Shown: positions 24,521 to 36,108 of the stretch, piece by piece
How the letters are laid out: the number at the start of each line of letters is the position of its first letter
Position numbering within the stretch: position 1 is the first letter of the stretch
Assembly: GCA_020055645.1 (NCBI GenBank)
Contig: CM034546.1
Coordinates: 73,718,001-73,782,000 of the forward strand
Length of the DNA stretch: 64,000 nucleotides
Source: Tomocerus qinae
Lineage: Eukaryota > Arthropoda > Collembola > Entomobryomorpha > Tomoceridae
Direction of reading: 5' to 3'
Position numbers and translations under genes: made by a program
The notes under the pieces: generated by a model
What the model saw: the letters and a program-made list of their open reading frames with translations, nothing else
What the model was told of the DNA's origin: nothing
Database searches by the model: none

Positions 24521-26807
24521 TTGGAGTTGGGCTGAGTGAGTGCTGACAAAGCGATAACCAGATTAAAGAGTGTGAAGAAATTGTAAACATAGACATTTAA
24601 GGCTGTAAAATGTAGCACAGTTAATATGACTCGAGTTGTGGTTACTTATCTCACATTGATAAATATATTACATAGGCTGACCAAACCTAAAACACAATCA
24701 GACGGCAAATATTATAGTTACAGATTACATTGAATAATTCATTCGTTGGAATATTATTACAGCGATGATAGAGTAAAGAGTAGCTCGTCCTTGTAAGTTG
24801 ATATCCGTTAAGATCCATTAAAATAGTTTGAAAATCGTGGGAAGATGTATTCTGCACATTTTTCTGTTACTTAGCATATTCTGCAGCATTTCCATGAGAG
24901 AATATTACATTTGCACAGTATCCTAAGTCAGCGAATTAATTTTTTATAAAAGAATTGAAGGTGACAAGGGTACAAAAATTTTGCTTAAACCTATAGCAAA
25001 TAGCTTCATGACATGAAGTGTATATGTATGATTTAAATAGCGTATATTCTATTAATATATAAAGTTTTAAAGTGCTTAACATATTGTATATCATTGACAA
25101 ATTTCTCTAAATTTATTGATTGCGAAACTCATTGATATATTTCCTTTAAATTTACAAAATCTTAAAGTAGGTAAATCGTTTTTCCATGAGACTTTTGTAT
25201 CTCAAAACCTTGCTTAAAAATAATGCAAAACTCATTGACACATTTCTTTTAAATTTATGCAAAACTCATTGACAAATTTCTTTTAAATTTATGCAAAACT
25301 CATTGACACATTTCTTTTAAATTTATGCAAAACTCATTGACACATTTCTTTTAAATTTACAAAATCTTAAAGTAGGTAAATCGTTTTTCCATGAGACTTT
25401 TCATTAAGGTAATAAAACCAGCGTATCTCAAAACCTTGCTTAAAAATAATGCAAAACTCATTGACACATTTCTTTTAAATTTATGCAAAACTCATTGACA
25501 CATTTCTTTTAAATTTATGCAAAACTCATTGACACATTTCTTTTAAATTTACAAAATCTTAAAGTAGGTAAATCGTTTTTCCATGAGACTTTTCATTAAG
25601 GTAATAAAACCAGCGTATCTCAAAACCTTGCTTAAAAATAATGCAAAACTCATTGACACATTTCTTTTAAATTTACACAATCTTAAAGTAGGTAAATCGT
25701 TTTTCCATGAGACTTTTGTATCTCAAAACCTTGCTTAAAAATAGTGCAAAACTCATTGACACATTTCTTGTAAATTTACAAAATCTTAAAGTAGGTAAAT
25801 CGTTTTTCCATGAGACTTTTCATTAAGGTAATAAAACCAGCGTATCTCAAAACCTTGCTTAAAAATAATGCAAAACTCATTGACACATTTCTTTTAAATT
25901 TACAAAATCTTAAAGTAGGTAAATCGTTTTTCCATGAGACTTTTGTATCTCAAAACCTTGCTTAAAAATAATGCAAAACTCATTGACACATTTCTTTTAA
26001 ATTTACAAAATCTTAAAATAATCCATAATTAGTTGACACATTTTCTTTAAATTCCCAATATTATAAAGTAGGTAAATCGTTTTTTCATGAAACTTTTCAT
26101 TAAGGTAATAAAACCAGCGTATCTCAAAACCTTGCTTAAAAATAATAAAATAATTTAAAAACTAGTTGACACATTTTCTTTAAATTCCCAATATCTTAAA
26201 GTAGGTAAATCGTTTTTCTTACACATTTTCTTGAATTCACAGAAAACCTTATTGGTAGATAGTTTTTCCAAGAATTTTCTTTAAGAAAATAAAGCATGTT
26301 TATCTTAAATCTTGTTGAAAAGTAATACAAAATTCATTGATAGATTTCCTTTAAAATGAAATTTTTAAAATGGCATGATACAAATTTTCATTTTCTATCA
26401 TAGTCGGCAAGTTGCCTTTTCAGTAATTAAATTCACATTACACTAGGTACATAATTAGTGATATATTTTAAGTTTGAAACAGATAAGCCTCGTCCAAAAT
26501 TTAGCCATTTTTTAACTTACAAATAGATTGGTTGTTACCTGATTTAGTGACCAGATTCGCGGATTGTTATTTTCAATAACGGAATTATAAAATTTGAGGG
26601 AACGTATTACATTACATTAGAAGCAAAAAATACATTAAAAAATCTACTAATATAATGTAGTGGCGTTGTTTAACCAATAACATAAGAATTTACAATAATA
26701 TTGATGAGATAAAGATATAACGAAATAAAGTACAAGTGTAGTAAATAGAATTATCAGGACAGATCGGCAAGCACGTCTGCTCTGAAGCACTCACTCAACC
26801 CAACTTT
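24521..26807. mobile_element. Non-autonomous terminal-inverted-repeat element, copy 1 (2.3 kb)
   Basis: The left end GGAGTTGGGCTGAGTGAGTGCT-like sequence is mirrored at the right end (AGCACTCACTCAACCCAACT at about 26787-26806). A second copy with the same ends and shared inner words lies at 38614-40123. No transposase-like frame is visible. Most of the inside is the nested minisatellite described separately, which is largely absent from copy 2, so the array expanded within this copy. Confidence 0.7.
25070..26250. repeat. Nested (higher-order) minisatellite
   Basis: A ~35-bp subunit (GCAAAACTCATTGACACATT, then TCTTTTAAATTTAT) is repeated one to four times. It alternates with a ~90-130-bp module containing AAAGTAGGTAAATCGTTTTT and ATCTCAAAACCTTGCTT. 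The longer form of the module adds CATTAAGGTAATAAAACCAG. Units are very similar in the centre and degenerate towards 26.3 kb, the usual pattern of array homogenisation. Confidence 0.85.
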
Positions 26808-27769
26808 TTCCGGTTTAGTATAATATTATTATGTGTTTTAAAAGATTTTAGTGCATATGCAAATATATCAATGTTATATACACTCGTTAGCTGTACAAAT
26901 ATACAAAATGACTTACGGATTGGTATAACAAAAATCTTGGAAAAATTTTTTTGTCAGGTTCAATTTTTTCTCTGATGTTATATTTATGTTATAATATCTG
27001 TAGCACAGGCAGCTACATAATATTTGTATTTCTGTATGAGGTTCTCCAGTCCTCAGCAAGGAATGAAAACATTTAAAATAAAGAAATTGGATCTTGTAGA
27101 TACCCGTTCTTATGATGTATAGATAAAAAATTCATTATGGTTGGCAGTCCTTTTGTGATACAATGTATGCTATAATTTATGTACAGATATGACCATATCC
27201 ATATAAACTATGTCTTTAGGCGCCGGGTGTTATACGTAATTAAAACATCAGAGAAACGACTAAATTATTTGCATAAATATCTAAGAATTTTTGGCCTCCG
27301 GACCATGTAGCAAGTCAGCTTCATCGAAAAATGTTTTTTAGATTCTTAAATAGCCCATTCATACACAATGGTATAATAACGGACTAACAAAATTGAAATT
27401 CGATGGGAAATTTAATGAAATAAATAAAGCCAACTGTAAGCGTTCTTATTTACTTTATTTTAAAGAAGAGATCTGATAACGATTGTTTTTATTTTATTTC
27501 CAATTAAAAACTAATTACAAACTTTTTTATCTGTAAACTATAAAACCATAAGAAAACGCCATACATTAGAAATTTAGGAAGAATATTTTTTATTTAGATC
27601 AGTACAAGACAGATTATAGTGATTTAATTTAGTTTTCGTCCAGTTTTTATGCATCGAAGTTTTATGAGTTTTTGCTATTGAGGAGTCTTTGCTGTCGAAA
27701 TATTTTCTGTGAACCTTGAAATACTGTTGTTGACGCTTTATAGTCTCTTCGCAGTTGAGTTTGTAGTTA
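26808..27769. other. AT-rich intergenic DNA
   Basis: No gene or clear repeat recognised. Confidence 0.45.
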
Positions 27770-28285
27770 TGAGCACTCATGCTAGTTTCTGGCTCGGCGA
27801 GCCAGGCTGGCTCGGCGAGCCAGGCTGGCTCGGCGAGCCAGGCTGGCTCGATTTTTCGGCGAGCCGAGCCGAGCCACTGGCTCGGCTCGGTCGAAATTTT
27901 TTTGCAGGCCTGGCTCGGCTCGGCTCGCTGAAATTTTTTTAGGGACCTGGCTCGGCTCGCCTCATTGGATGATGTGGCTCGGCTCGCCCTTGCTTTGGCC
28001 GGCTCGCTCAAAAATATTTCCCGCCATTTTTATTTTAAACCTACAGGCTTCTTAACCATTAGTGGCTCAATTTTTCAGCGAGCCGAGCCGAGTCATGGAC
28101 CCGGCTCGGCTCTGCTCGGTCGAAATTTTTTGGTGGACCTGGCTCGGCTCGGCTCGCCAAAATTTTTTTAGTGGCTGGCTCGACTCGGCTCGGCTTGCCA
28201 AAAAATTTTTTGAGGGTCTGGGTCGGCTCGGCTCGCTCAATGTTATTGGAGGCCAGTGGCTCGGCTCGGCTCGCTGACCTAAACT
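27770..28285. repeat. GC-rich GGCTCG minisatellite patch
   Basis: Strings of GGCTCGGCTCG with GGCTCGGCGAGCCAG units at the start, interleaved with AAATTTTTTT(T)AGGGACCT spacers at roughly 60-70-bp periodicity. Units are self-complementary (GGCTCG...CGAGCC). It stands out strongly from the surrounding AT-rich DNA. Open frames crossing it on both strands are by-products of the repeat and are not called as genes. Confidence 0.8.
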
Positions 28286-29158
28286 AGCATGTGTGGTTAT
28301 GAGTGAGGAGATGAGTATATAATACTAGTTTAAGCTACACACATGTTATTTATAATATCTCATTTTATCATGTACCTATTATTATAGCTTGTTTTGCAAT
28401 GTATTTGATAGTAGTCTTGAAATTTTAATTTTGAGCTTTCTAAAACATTAAATTATTTTTATTTCTCATAAAACTATATTACTCTGGGTTATTGTTATTT
28501 CATTTTATAAGCATGTTTAATTACTTTATGCTAAAGTTGGAAATTTGCAAACTCTGGAGTCTGGACTCTGTGGCTATTTTGACATTTGCAGTAATCAAGT
28601 AATAGTAATGTTTGTACTTTTTGCATGAAAAATTATTTGCATGTATGGAAAGATGAGTGGAATGATGCGCGATGGTGCAACGCTCACAAACAAAGCGAGG
28701 AGAACTGAGCAAGGAGAGCAGAAAATGAAAGGAGTTTCAATGGCGCGTTTATTTTGAATGGCGTCAGATTTCAACTCAGCATAAAATCTTTGATCTTAAT
28801 AACTTTTAAGTTTAAAGTTAAATGATGATTGAGATAATTATCCTACATCATTTTCTAACATTATTTGTAGGGCCAAGTGTTGACTGAATAGTGACAACTA
28901 AGTCACCCGGATAAAGAGGAAGTTCTTTATTTAGGTTTGCCCCGATTGTCAATGAACGGAAATATTGTGTGCCTCTCACTGTATTTTTTTGATTGACTGT
29001 TACTACTGACTGGGACACTTCTATCAAACTACTTTTACATTTGAAAAGGTAAACATTGTGTACCTGACGAACTGTGTGTGTTGTGTATAACGAAATTTTA
29101 TTAACAATTGTTGATTAATTTATCAGTTTGAATTTGTTGTTTGTTAGGATCACAAAAG
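28286..29158. other. 5' region of the ZAD zinc-finger gene
   Basis: AT-rich. TTGTTAG|GATCACAAAAG just before the ATG looks like a splice acceptor, and AAAAG|GTAAAC near 29048 could be the matching donor, so a short 5'UTR intron is possible. No other gene seen. Confidence 0.35.
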
Positions 29159-32100
29159 ATGCATCCTTATAAAGATAGCAGTGCATTTGGAAGGACAAGT
29201 CGCAGCTGTTTGCTATGTTTTGATCAGCACATCGTGGCGATTCCAAACAATGGCAGTAAATTATTTGATAATTGTTGTAAATATTTGCACTCTGCCATAA
29301 TCCGGGGAACAGAAGCAGGAGATGATCTTTCGTTTGAAAAGCAAAATACATCATTTTGTGAAAAGTGTCTGAAATCGGCAGTTGAACTACTAGGACTGAC
29401 AGAGCAGCTGGAGTATTGTCAAAGGAGCATCAGTGAATTAATTTTTATGTTCTCCCTCAGAATTCTTCATCGTAGGAAAAGGTATTCTCCGACTGTAAAC
29501 CCGAATAAAATAGAACAAGTTGACACTTCAGGACTTCCAGATTTGGACAACGATTTTGAATTGGCTGCCGTTGTTTGCCCATTTCAAGAGTCGACTACTG
29601 AGTGCCCTCAACAATTGCCTCTTGCTCAGGAAATAGAAGAAAATCTTCATGAAATAGAAGACCCTGTCGACTACTTCGACCCAATCGAGCCTGAGATTAC
29701 TATCACCGAAGTGAAGATAGAAACTGACATCAACGATGAAGCTTATTGCGATAATTCATTTAAAATGGAAGATATAACAGTATCAACTTCGTCATGTCTA
29801 CAAATGTCTACCGTTGAAGCTAGTAAAAACGTGATCATATCAAAAGAACCTGCAGGAAATTCCCTCCCTTTTGTCAGACTGGAACGTAAGAAAATTTACA
29901 AAAAAACAAATAAAATTTATTTATTTGTTGGATTATTTTTAATTATTTTAATTAACAGGATTAAATCTGAAAAATATGTTCACTGGAGGGCAAAACAAAT
30001 TATCAAAAGGTATAAAAATTGGCAACATCAAATCGCTAAATCCTCAAGGTTTACAAACCGAAAGGTAAGCCTAATTTTTACCCAACTTATGTACTATTTG
30101 TTATCAGAGTTGTGACTGAAATTATTATTTATTACAGCATAGCAAATGGTTTTCCCAAAATATATATGAATCCTTTAATGACGCCGAAGGTTGATCCAAT
30201 TTCATTGTCAGTGACAGAGGTCAGTGATTTTGTACGAGAAGAAGTTAAGAATGCAGAAAGGAAACGCTACAATGGTGACTTACAGGATGAACCATACGAC
30301 CCAAAATGTGGCAATAATCACGAAAATCGATTTAAGTGCAAAAAGTGCAAAAAGACTTTTCGATTCAAATGCATCTTGGTCAATCACGAGAAAACTCACA
30401 AAGGAGATAGACCTTTTCAATGTGACGTCTGTAGTAAGACCTTCAAAAACAAACACACTTTGGCCAACCACGGCCGCATCCACACTGGAGAAAAGCCTTA
30501 CGAGTGTGAAGTCTGTCACAAACAGTTCACTTTTCAAAGCTCTCTTATCACCCACAAATTTACACACACTGGAGAGAAACGTTTCCAGTGCAATATCTGC
30601 AAAAGAAGGTTAATTATCCTTTCAAACGATCTAATTATAGTTGCAATATTGACACTGTCATTATATTTTAGTTCTCCATTTATTTATTTTATTTAATCAA
30701 ACATTTGGTGTTTGAAAAGTTGCCCAAATAGATACGGCGTAATTAATTTCTGTTGAGCAGGTTGGAAATAACAAAAAGGTTATATTATAGCTAGATTGTA
30801 ATTTTTGATTTTAATATTTCTCTGTGGATTCCTATCCATTTTTAAATGGGTTTACTTTTACGTATAAAAACTCATTTCTGCCACACACTGGAGGTTCACA
30901 AGGCTCCATTTGGTTTAAAAGTATTTTTGTTATTTTGCAATCGCAAAAACATTTAAAGTTAAACCCCAAAATATAATTTTTTCGAAAAATGGACACTATG
31001 ACCTTACAGGTCAAAATTGTAGCAAGTCTGAGCCTTCTAACTCAACAATGTGTTTATTCTTTTTGGGATAATTAATTAGAATGTCCAGATTGATTGAAAA
31101 TTAGGTGAGTTATTCATGATTAGATTAGACAGAGTAGGAAAACGCATACAAAACGTTCAACGTTTGACAAATTTTAATGTTAATCGATTTTATACTAATT
31201 TACATGGTAATAATTATTAAAATCCTAAGCCGTGAAGATTAGGACTCGCAGAAGAGGTGCATCGCATGTTATATGCGCTGCTAAGATGTTTTAGTAGTAT
31301 TTTTTTATTTTTACGTGTAATAATGAGCAAACGCAATTTAACTTCATATACATACCATTAAAAATGAGATTAATTTTCCTTTTCCCATATGAATGTTACA
31401 CAAAGTAATTTAATGTTCAATGTTTAAAATTAGATTTTTTAGTATTGATTTATTTCGTTTTCTGTTACCCATATTAAATATGCTGAAAATGTTTCTAGAT
31501 TTACCCAAAAGAGCGCTTTACTCACTCACTACAAAGTGCACTCTGTGGACAAGAAGCGGAAGACCAGACAGTTGAAGAACAAGGTTAACACCCCTAACAG
31601 TGACCCAGAAGACTTGAAATGCAATATTTGTGGGAAAATGTTGGGGAACAAGCAGAGTTTGATCAGGCACCAATATTGTCACACAATGCCCCACAAATGT
31701 CAAGTATGTGGGAAGCGATTTTTGTTAAAAGAGGAGCTGGACAGTCACTCGACTATGCACGAGGGAGAAAAGTTGCAATGCCCAGTGTGTAACAAGATGT
31801 TTGCCTCTAAAACAACTTTGACTATCCATCAGAACATCCACACAGGTGAAAAACCTTACCAATGCTCTATCTGCTTCAAGTCATTTCGGCAATATTCCAG
31901 TCTGTACAGCCATCGCAAAATCCACAACAAACCGCATAAGTGTCAAGAATGCAATAAGCGATTCACGCTAAAAAGCGGCCTGGAGGTTCACATGGCTAAA
32001 CACACTTCTACTAGTACTACTACTAGTAGTACTGCACCTTTCACTAGTACTTGGGACAGCGAAAGGTTCAAATGTCAAATATGTGGCAAAGTGTTGACGA

Positions 32101-32525
32101 CTAAGCAGTCCCTGCAGATTCATAGCAGTATCCACACGGGAGTAAAGCCTTTTCAATGCACCGTCTGCTTCAAATCCTTTAGACAACCCTCTAATCTTCA
32201 AACCCACATGAAGGTTCATTCTAAATCACACAAATGTAACTTCTGCAGAAAACGATTTGCACATGAAACTCAACTGGACAGGCACATGTCTCGACACAAA
32301 GGGGCAAAGCAGCAGCAGCAGCTGCACAAATGCGATTTTTGTCCCTACTCAACAGTTTATCCTACCAATTTGAAATCCCACATGATGAGAAAACACTCGG
32401 AAAACAAATGTCGTTGCAGAGACTGTGGAAAAATTTTTGCAACCGCTGAGCAATTAAAAGGACACTACAAAAGAATTCATTTCGCCATCGACTACACGGA
32501 CGACTGTGCTGTTCCAATTTCGTAA
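29159..32525 (+). CDS. ZAD-domain C2H2 zinc-finger protein with 14 fingers, four exons
   Basis: Exons 29159-29885, 29959-30064, 30138-30608 and 31499-32525 give 776 aa with phases closing at all three introns. The ATG at 29159 follows a probable acceptor. Residues ~10-85 contain CLLC ... CEKC, the paired CxxC layout of the ZAD (zinc-finger-associated) dimerisation domain of arthropod transcription factors. An acidic linker follows. Then come four C2H2 fingers in exon 3 (the fourth is split by intron 3 and is completed by FTQKSALLTH in exon 4) and ten more in exon 4, joined by HTGEKP-type linkers. The protein is expected to be nuclear and to bind DNA sequence-specifically; the target is unknown. 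A small Thr/Ser run separates fingers 9 and 10. The first intron (73 nt) is AT-rich and happens to be open in frame, so a naive reading would wrongly include it. Confidence 0.9.
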
Positions 32526-34046
32526 ATATTGCTGTTGTAGCTAAATTAATTAATTGGGTGCATGTGTCTTTGTTTGTTTGAATAATTTTAATCTCAGAAA
32601 TTCTTGTCTCAGCCACATGTCATAAGTGTTTACCAATTTACTGAGAACCCTAATGAGTGGTGAATTTACATTTTTTGATGATTGTAAGCCAGAATTCAGG
32701 CATCTACTTTAGATTTCAGTTTATGTTTTACTTTTTTATTCTCCAATCCAAGTACGGAATGAATTTCAAAACAATTACCTATAACAACCGTTATAATTTT
32801 TTTACTATAATATATAATTATTTGAATAGACTACGTAATAATTTAACTGAATAATAACTTAATTGAATGTCAGAATGCAATGATCATATTATTTTGGATT
32901 TGGATGCTTAAAGACTGAATCTTTTAGCAGCAACATTGTTTACTATTTTTATCAAGTTTCTTAATTTACATGCTTAACTATCTCGTAGGTAATTAATATT
33001 AATTAAAACTTATGCCGTTACGTGTAAAGAATAAATGTAACAGTAAATTTTAAATTATACTTACTACATACTGTTTTACTTTGCTTTTAGTGTATCTTTT
33101 CACGGTTGTGACATTAAAATGCAATTAAAAAGAAAATAGAAAATGAATTTTTGAATTTCAAAAAATGTGAAACCAATGCAGAAAGAGGAAGCCACTACGT
33201 TTCAAAACCAAATGGTCATGAATGTTATTGTTAGGGCACTGTACGGTTATTAAATTTAGAAGTGTATTACCAACACAGTTTGTTTATTTGTTAAAGATAC
33301 ATCCAGATGGAACTTGTTTTTATGCATACACGATTGCTCGTTTTAACAGCAAAGTATGATCAAATGATTAAATTAAATACACTGTTTGTGCGGCGTGACG
33401 TGGTCCTTTCTTCAACTTCTTCTTTCAATTAAGTATACCGTGTCTTGTTTTATATTTTAGGATTATTCAAAACAATTTATCTGATTGTATATAATATATA
33501 GTTTTACTCCTTCTCACTGTTTGGAAAACCCTTTTCGCGATAACTTTCGAGTGGTTTGAGCAGCTCTAACAGTTGAAAATTTAAACAGTCTTGCCAAATT
33601 AAGCTAGACTGTTCAAATTTTTAGGGTACAATCTACAGGTAAATATGAAGGCCAAGTTCCTAAATCGACACAATCAGTGAGATCCCCTGAGTGAGGGAAA
33701 AATTCAAAAACTAAAAAAAACTAAAAATCGACGCAACTATTCGTTTCTATTCATTCTACAACATCGTGTAAAAAAGCATGTATTCAATGTAAAAGCCGTT
33801 ATTGAAATTCCAGATCGCACTAATAAATATTCTGTATGTTTCAAAACAGCTATAGCATTGTAATCGTGGTGTTAGTACGCAGGTGTAAGGAATTTGGTAT
33901 AAGGTGCTACCTGAAAAAACGTTATTATGGAGGTTAAGTAGCTGCATTCTTTCAATAATTTCATATAATAAACACCAATCTAAATGATATACTAAAAATC
34001 CATAAATTAGCATATAGTATTTATTATTTATTAACCACTATGTCAA
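32526..34046. other. AT-rich intergenic DNA
   Basis: 3' side of the zinc-finger gene. No gene or repeat recognised. Confidence 0.5.
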
Positions 34047-34620
34047 TGTATATGTTGTAGGCGGAGAGGGAAAGGTGACTGGGAGGGATATAATGTCCCT
34101 CTCCGCCTAGACAGGGAGAGATAGCTCTGTACCGCTAGCGGTACCGAGCCATGAGGTTTCCGACTGGGAGGGATATGTCGTAAAGGATTGATATGAATGA
34201 TTCTATGTGTATAAGTGCTACAAATGTCGCAGAATTTAGGTAACTCTTACATTTATTCATTGTAATCATTATTTTTTAACTTATATGTAATAATTGTGTT
34301 GAAAATTTGGGGTTCTTCCTCCCTATCATATTAATTGTACTGCACTGATTAGAATAATTCATTATTCAAAAAATTCTAAATGGGCCATCTCCTATAACTT
34401 TTTAACCCTAGTAATATTCATAAATATTAAGTATATTGCACTTTTTATATCAATCATAATGTCCGAGTATCACTTTCAGCAAGGTTTACATTTAGTATAA
34501 AGAGCTATAAGCTGAATTACATAGCGGTTGCTGTTATGTGGGAATTCAGGGAAGTGAGTTCCATTTACAGCTTTTTCAATAAAGACAAAATGGAATTTCC
34601 ACTGTATTTTTTTAGATTTC

Positions 34621-35223
34621 TTGGAAACAAATAAACGAACTGACCAATTCCCAAGTGACACCAATTACGATATATTAGTAAATATTATAAAGTTACAAAG
34701 AAGGGAATCCATTCCAGGTGTTTCCAGCTGTAAGAAATACAAAGCACAGAAAAAAAACAAGATTAAAACTGTGAATGGAGTAGAATTATTAATGTGCGCA
34801 CTCGAAAACAAAAAATATTAAAACATTCGCATTTGCAAGTGCAAGGGTAACTGTCAAAGTAAAAATTGTCCCTGTAAAAAGAATGATATCGTCTGCTTAA
34901 TATTACAAGGTAACAAGCCATTTTATCATGGCTGCTACTAAGTAACAAACCATTTTATCATGGCTGAGACAAAGTAACAAGCCATTTTATCATGACTGCG
35001 ACAAGGTAACAAACCACTGTATCAAGCGATGTGGTTTGTTACCTTGTCGCTGCCATGATAAAATGGCTTGTTACTTTGTAGCAGCCATGATAAAATGGTT
35101 TGTTACTTTGTAGCAGTCATGATAAAATGGCTTGTTACCTTGTAATATTAAGCAGACGATATACACTGTGGTACTAAATGCCACAACGGCAGCAGCCGTT
35201 CTTGCAAAAATTTAGATAATTGA
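34621..35223 (+). pseudogene. Decayed transposon ORF ending in a CxC-type cysteine motif, split by a MITE
   Basis: A frame open from 34621 stops at 34819-34821. In the same frame, directly after the stop, a cysteine run begins (CKCKGNCQSKNCPCKKN) and is cut by MITE copy 2 at 34886-35162. It then resumes as HCGTKCHNGSSRSCKN and ends at 35223. The CxC...C.C...C...C spacing resembles Tesmin/TSO1-like CXC or related cysteine motifs often found at the end of transposon-encoded proteins. At least one stop plus the MITE make it non-functional. Confidence 0.65.
34886..35162. mobile_element. Palindromic (foldback) MITE, copy 2
   Basis: Same structure as the copy at 11849: begins ATATCGTCTGCTTAATATTA, has inverted arms of ~36-bp units, and ends in the complement plus ATAT. 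Removing the element together with one ATAT leaves an in-frame cysteine motif across the site. This supports a target duplication of TA (within TATA) or ATAT. Confidence 0.85.
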
Positions 35224-35603
35224 ACTCCTGGCTTTGGAAAAAATATCAATTAATAATTATTATAGCAGCGTAACATGCTTAACTATTTGACTGTCAATCT
35301 TGACTTAATAATTTATGATTTAATAATGACTGACACAAAAAGTGCAATATACTTAATATTTATGACTATTATAGAAAATAATGATTACAATGAATAAATG
35401 TAAGAGTAACCTAAAATCTGCGACATTTGTAGCACTTATACACATAGAATCATTCATATCAATCCTTTACGACATATCCCTCCCAGTCGGAAACCTCATG
35501 GCTCGGTACCGCTAGCGGTACAGAGCTATCTCTCCCTGTCTAGGCGGAGAGGGACATTATATCCCTCTCAGTCACCTTTCCCTCTCCGCCTACAACATAT
35601 ACA

Positions 35604-36108
35604 CCCCAAAAATATGCTGTTGTGCCTGCATTACTTGTAGACAGTAGAGAGTAGAAAAAATACCCAAATTAAAATTAAATTGGAATAACCATTCCAATCT
35701 ATATAGTCTAACAATCTAGTCTATCAAACATACCACATCAAATCATAGCTTTATTGTCAGACTGCATCAGACATATCCAAACATGATATACTGTTCTCCA
35801 GCAACAGACATAGAGTACAATTTACCTAAGCTAAATACACTATAACGCATGTATCACATAAATATATTATGCGTATGAGTTTAATCTTTTTATTTTAAAA
35901 CAAAAGTTAGAATAAATAAATAATATTTTATTTATGGCTTTTATTCCACTTGCAATTTCTTAGATTTAAACATGTTTGCTGATTTCTCCAACATGTCAAG
36001 AAATACCCTAATTTTCATCGTCTGGTAAGGATAGAAGCTAAATGTTTTGATTAGTTTGTGTTAACATATAAAGGTTAGGTTATGCAAATCAGGAGATTGG
36101 TGATTGCC
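35604..36108. other. AT-rich spacer
   Basis: 3' side of the CARD-NB-ARC-TPR gene. Nothing recognised. Confidence 0.5.

Larger units (their letters stand above)
34047..35603. mobile_element. DNA transposon remnant with long terminal inverted repeats
   Basis: Left arm from 34047 (TGTATATGTTGTAGGCGG) and right arm ending at 35603 are inverted copies over more than 200 bp, including the AGGCGGAGAGGGA and TACCGCTAGCGGTAC blocks. The similarity continues inward (AATATTAAGTATATTGCACT on the left, its complement near 35350) with a deletion in the right arm. The interior holds a decayed cysteine-rich ORF and MITE copy 2. The superfamily is not identified. Confidence 0.8.

Noticed and set aside
25070-26250. 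CRISPR-like array
   Set aside because: The spacers are themselves repeated modules, the unit is nested and A/T-rich, and the DNA is eukaryotic; this is a minisatellite.
27574-28277. Open frames on both strands across the GGCTCG patch (Ala/Arg/Leu/Gly-rich)
   Set aside because: They arise from the stop-free GC-rich repeat, appear on both strands at once, and have no start context or family resemblance.
29886-29958. Hydrophobic insert in the zinc-finger protein (KKTNKIYLFVGLFLIILIN)
   Set aside because: It is bounded by GTAAGA and AACAG, is AT-rich, and removing it is required for the following splice phase to reach the finger exon. It is an intron.
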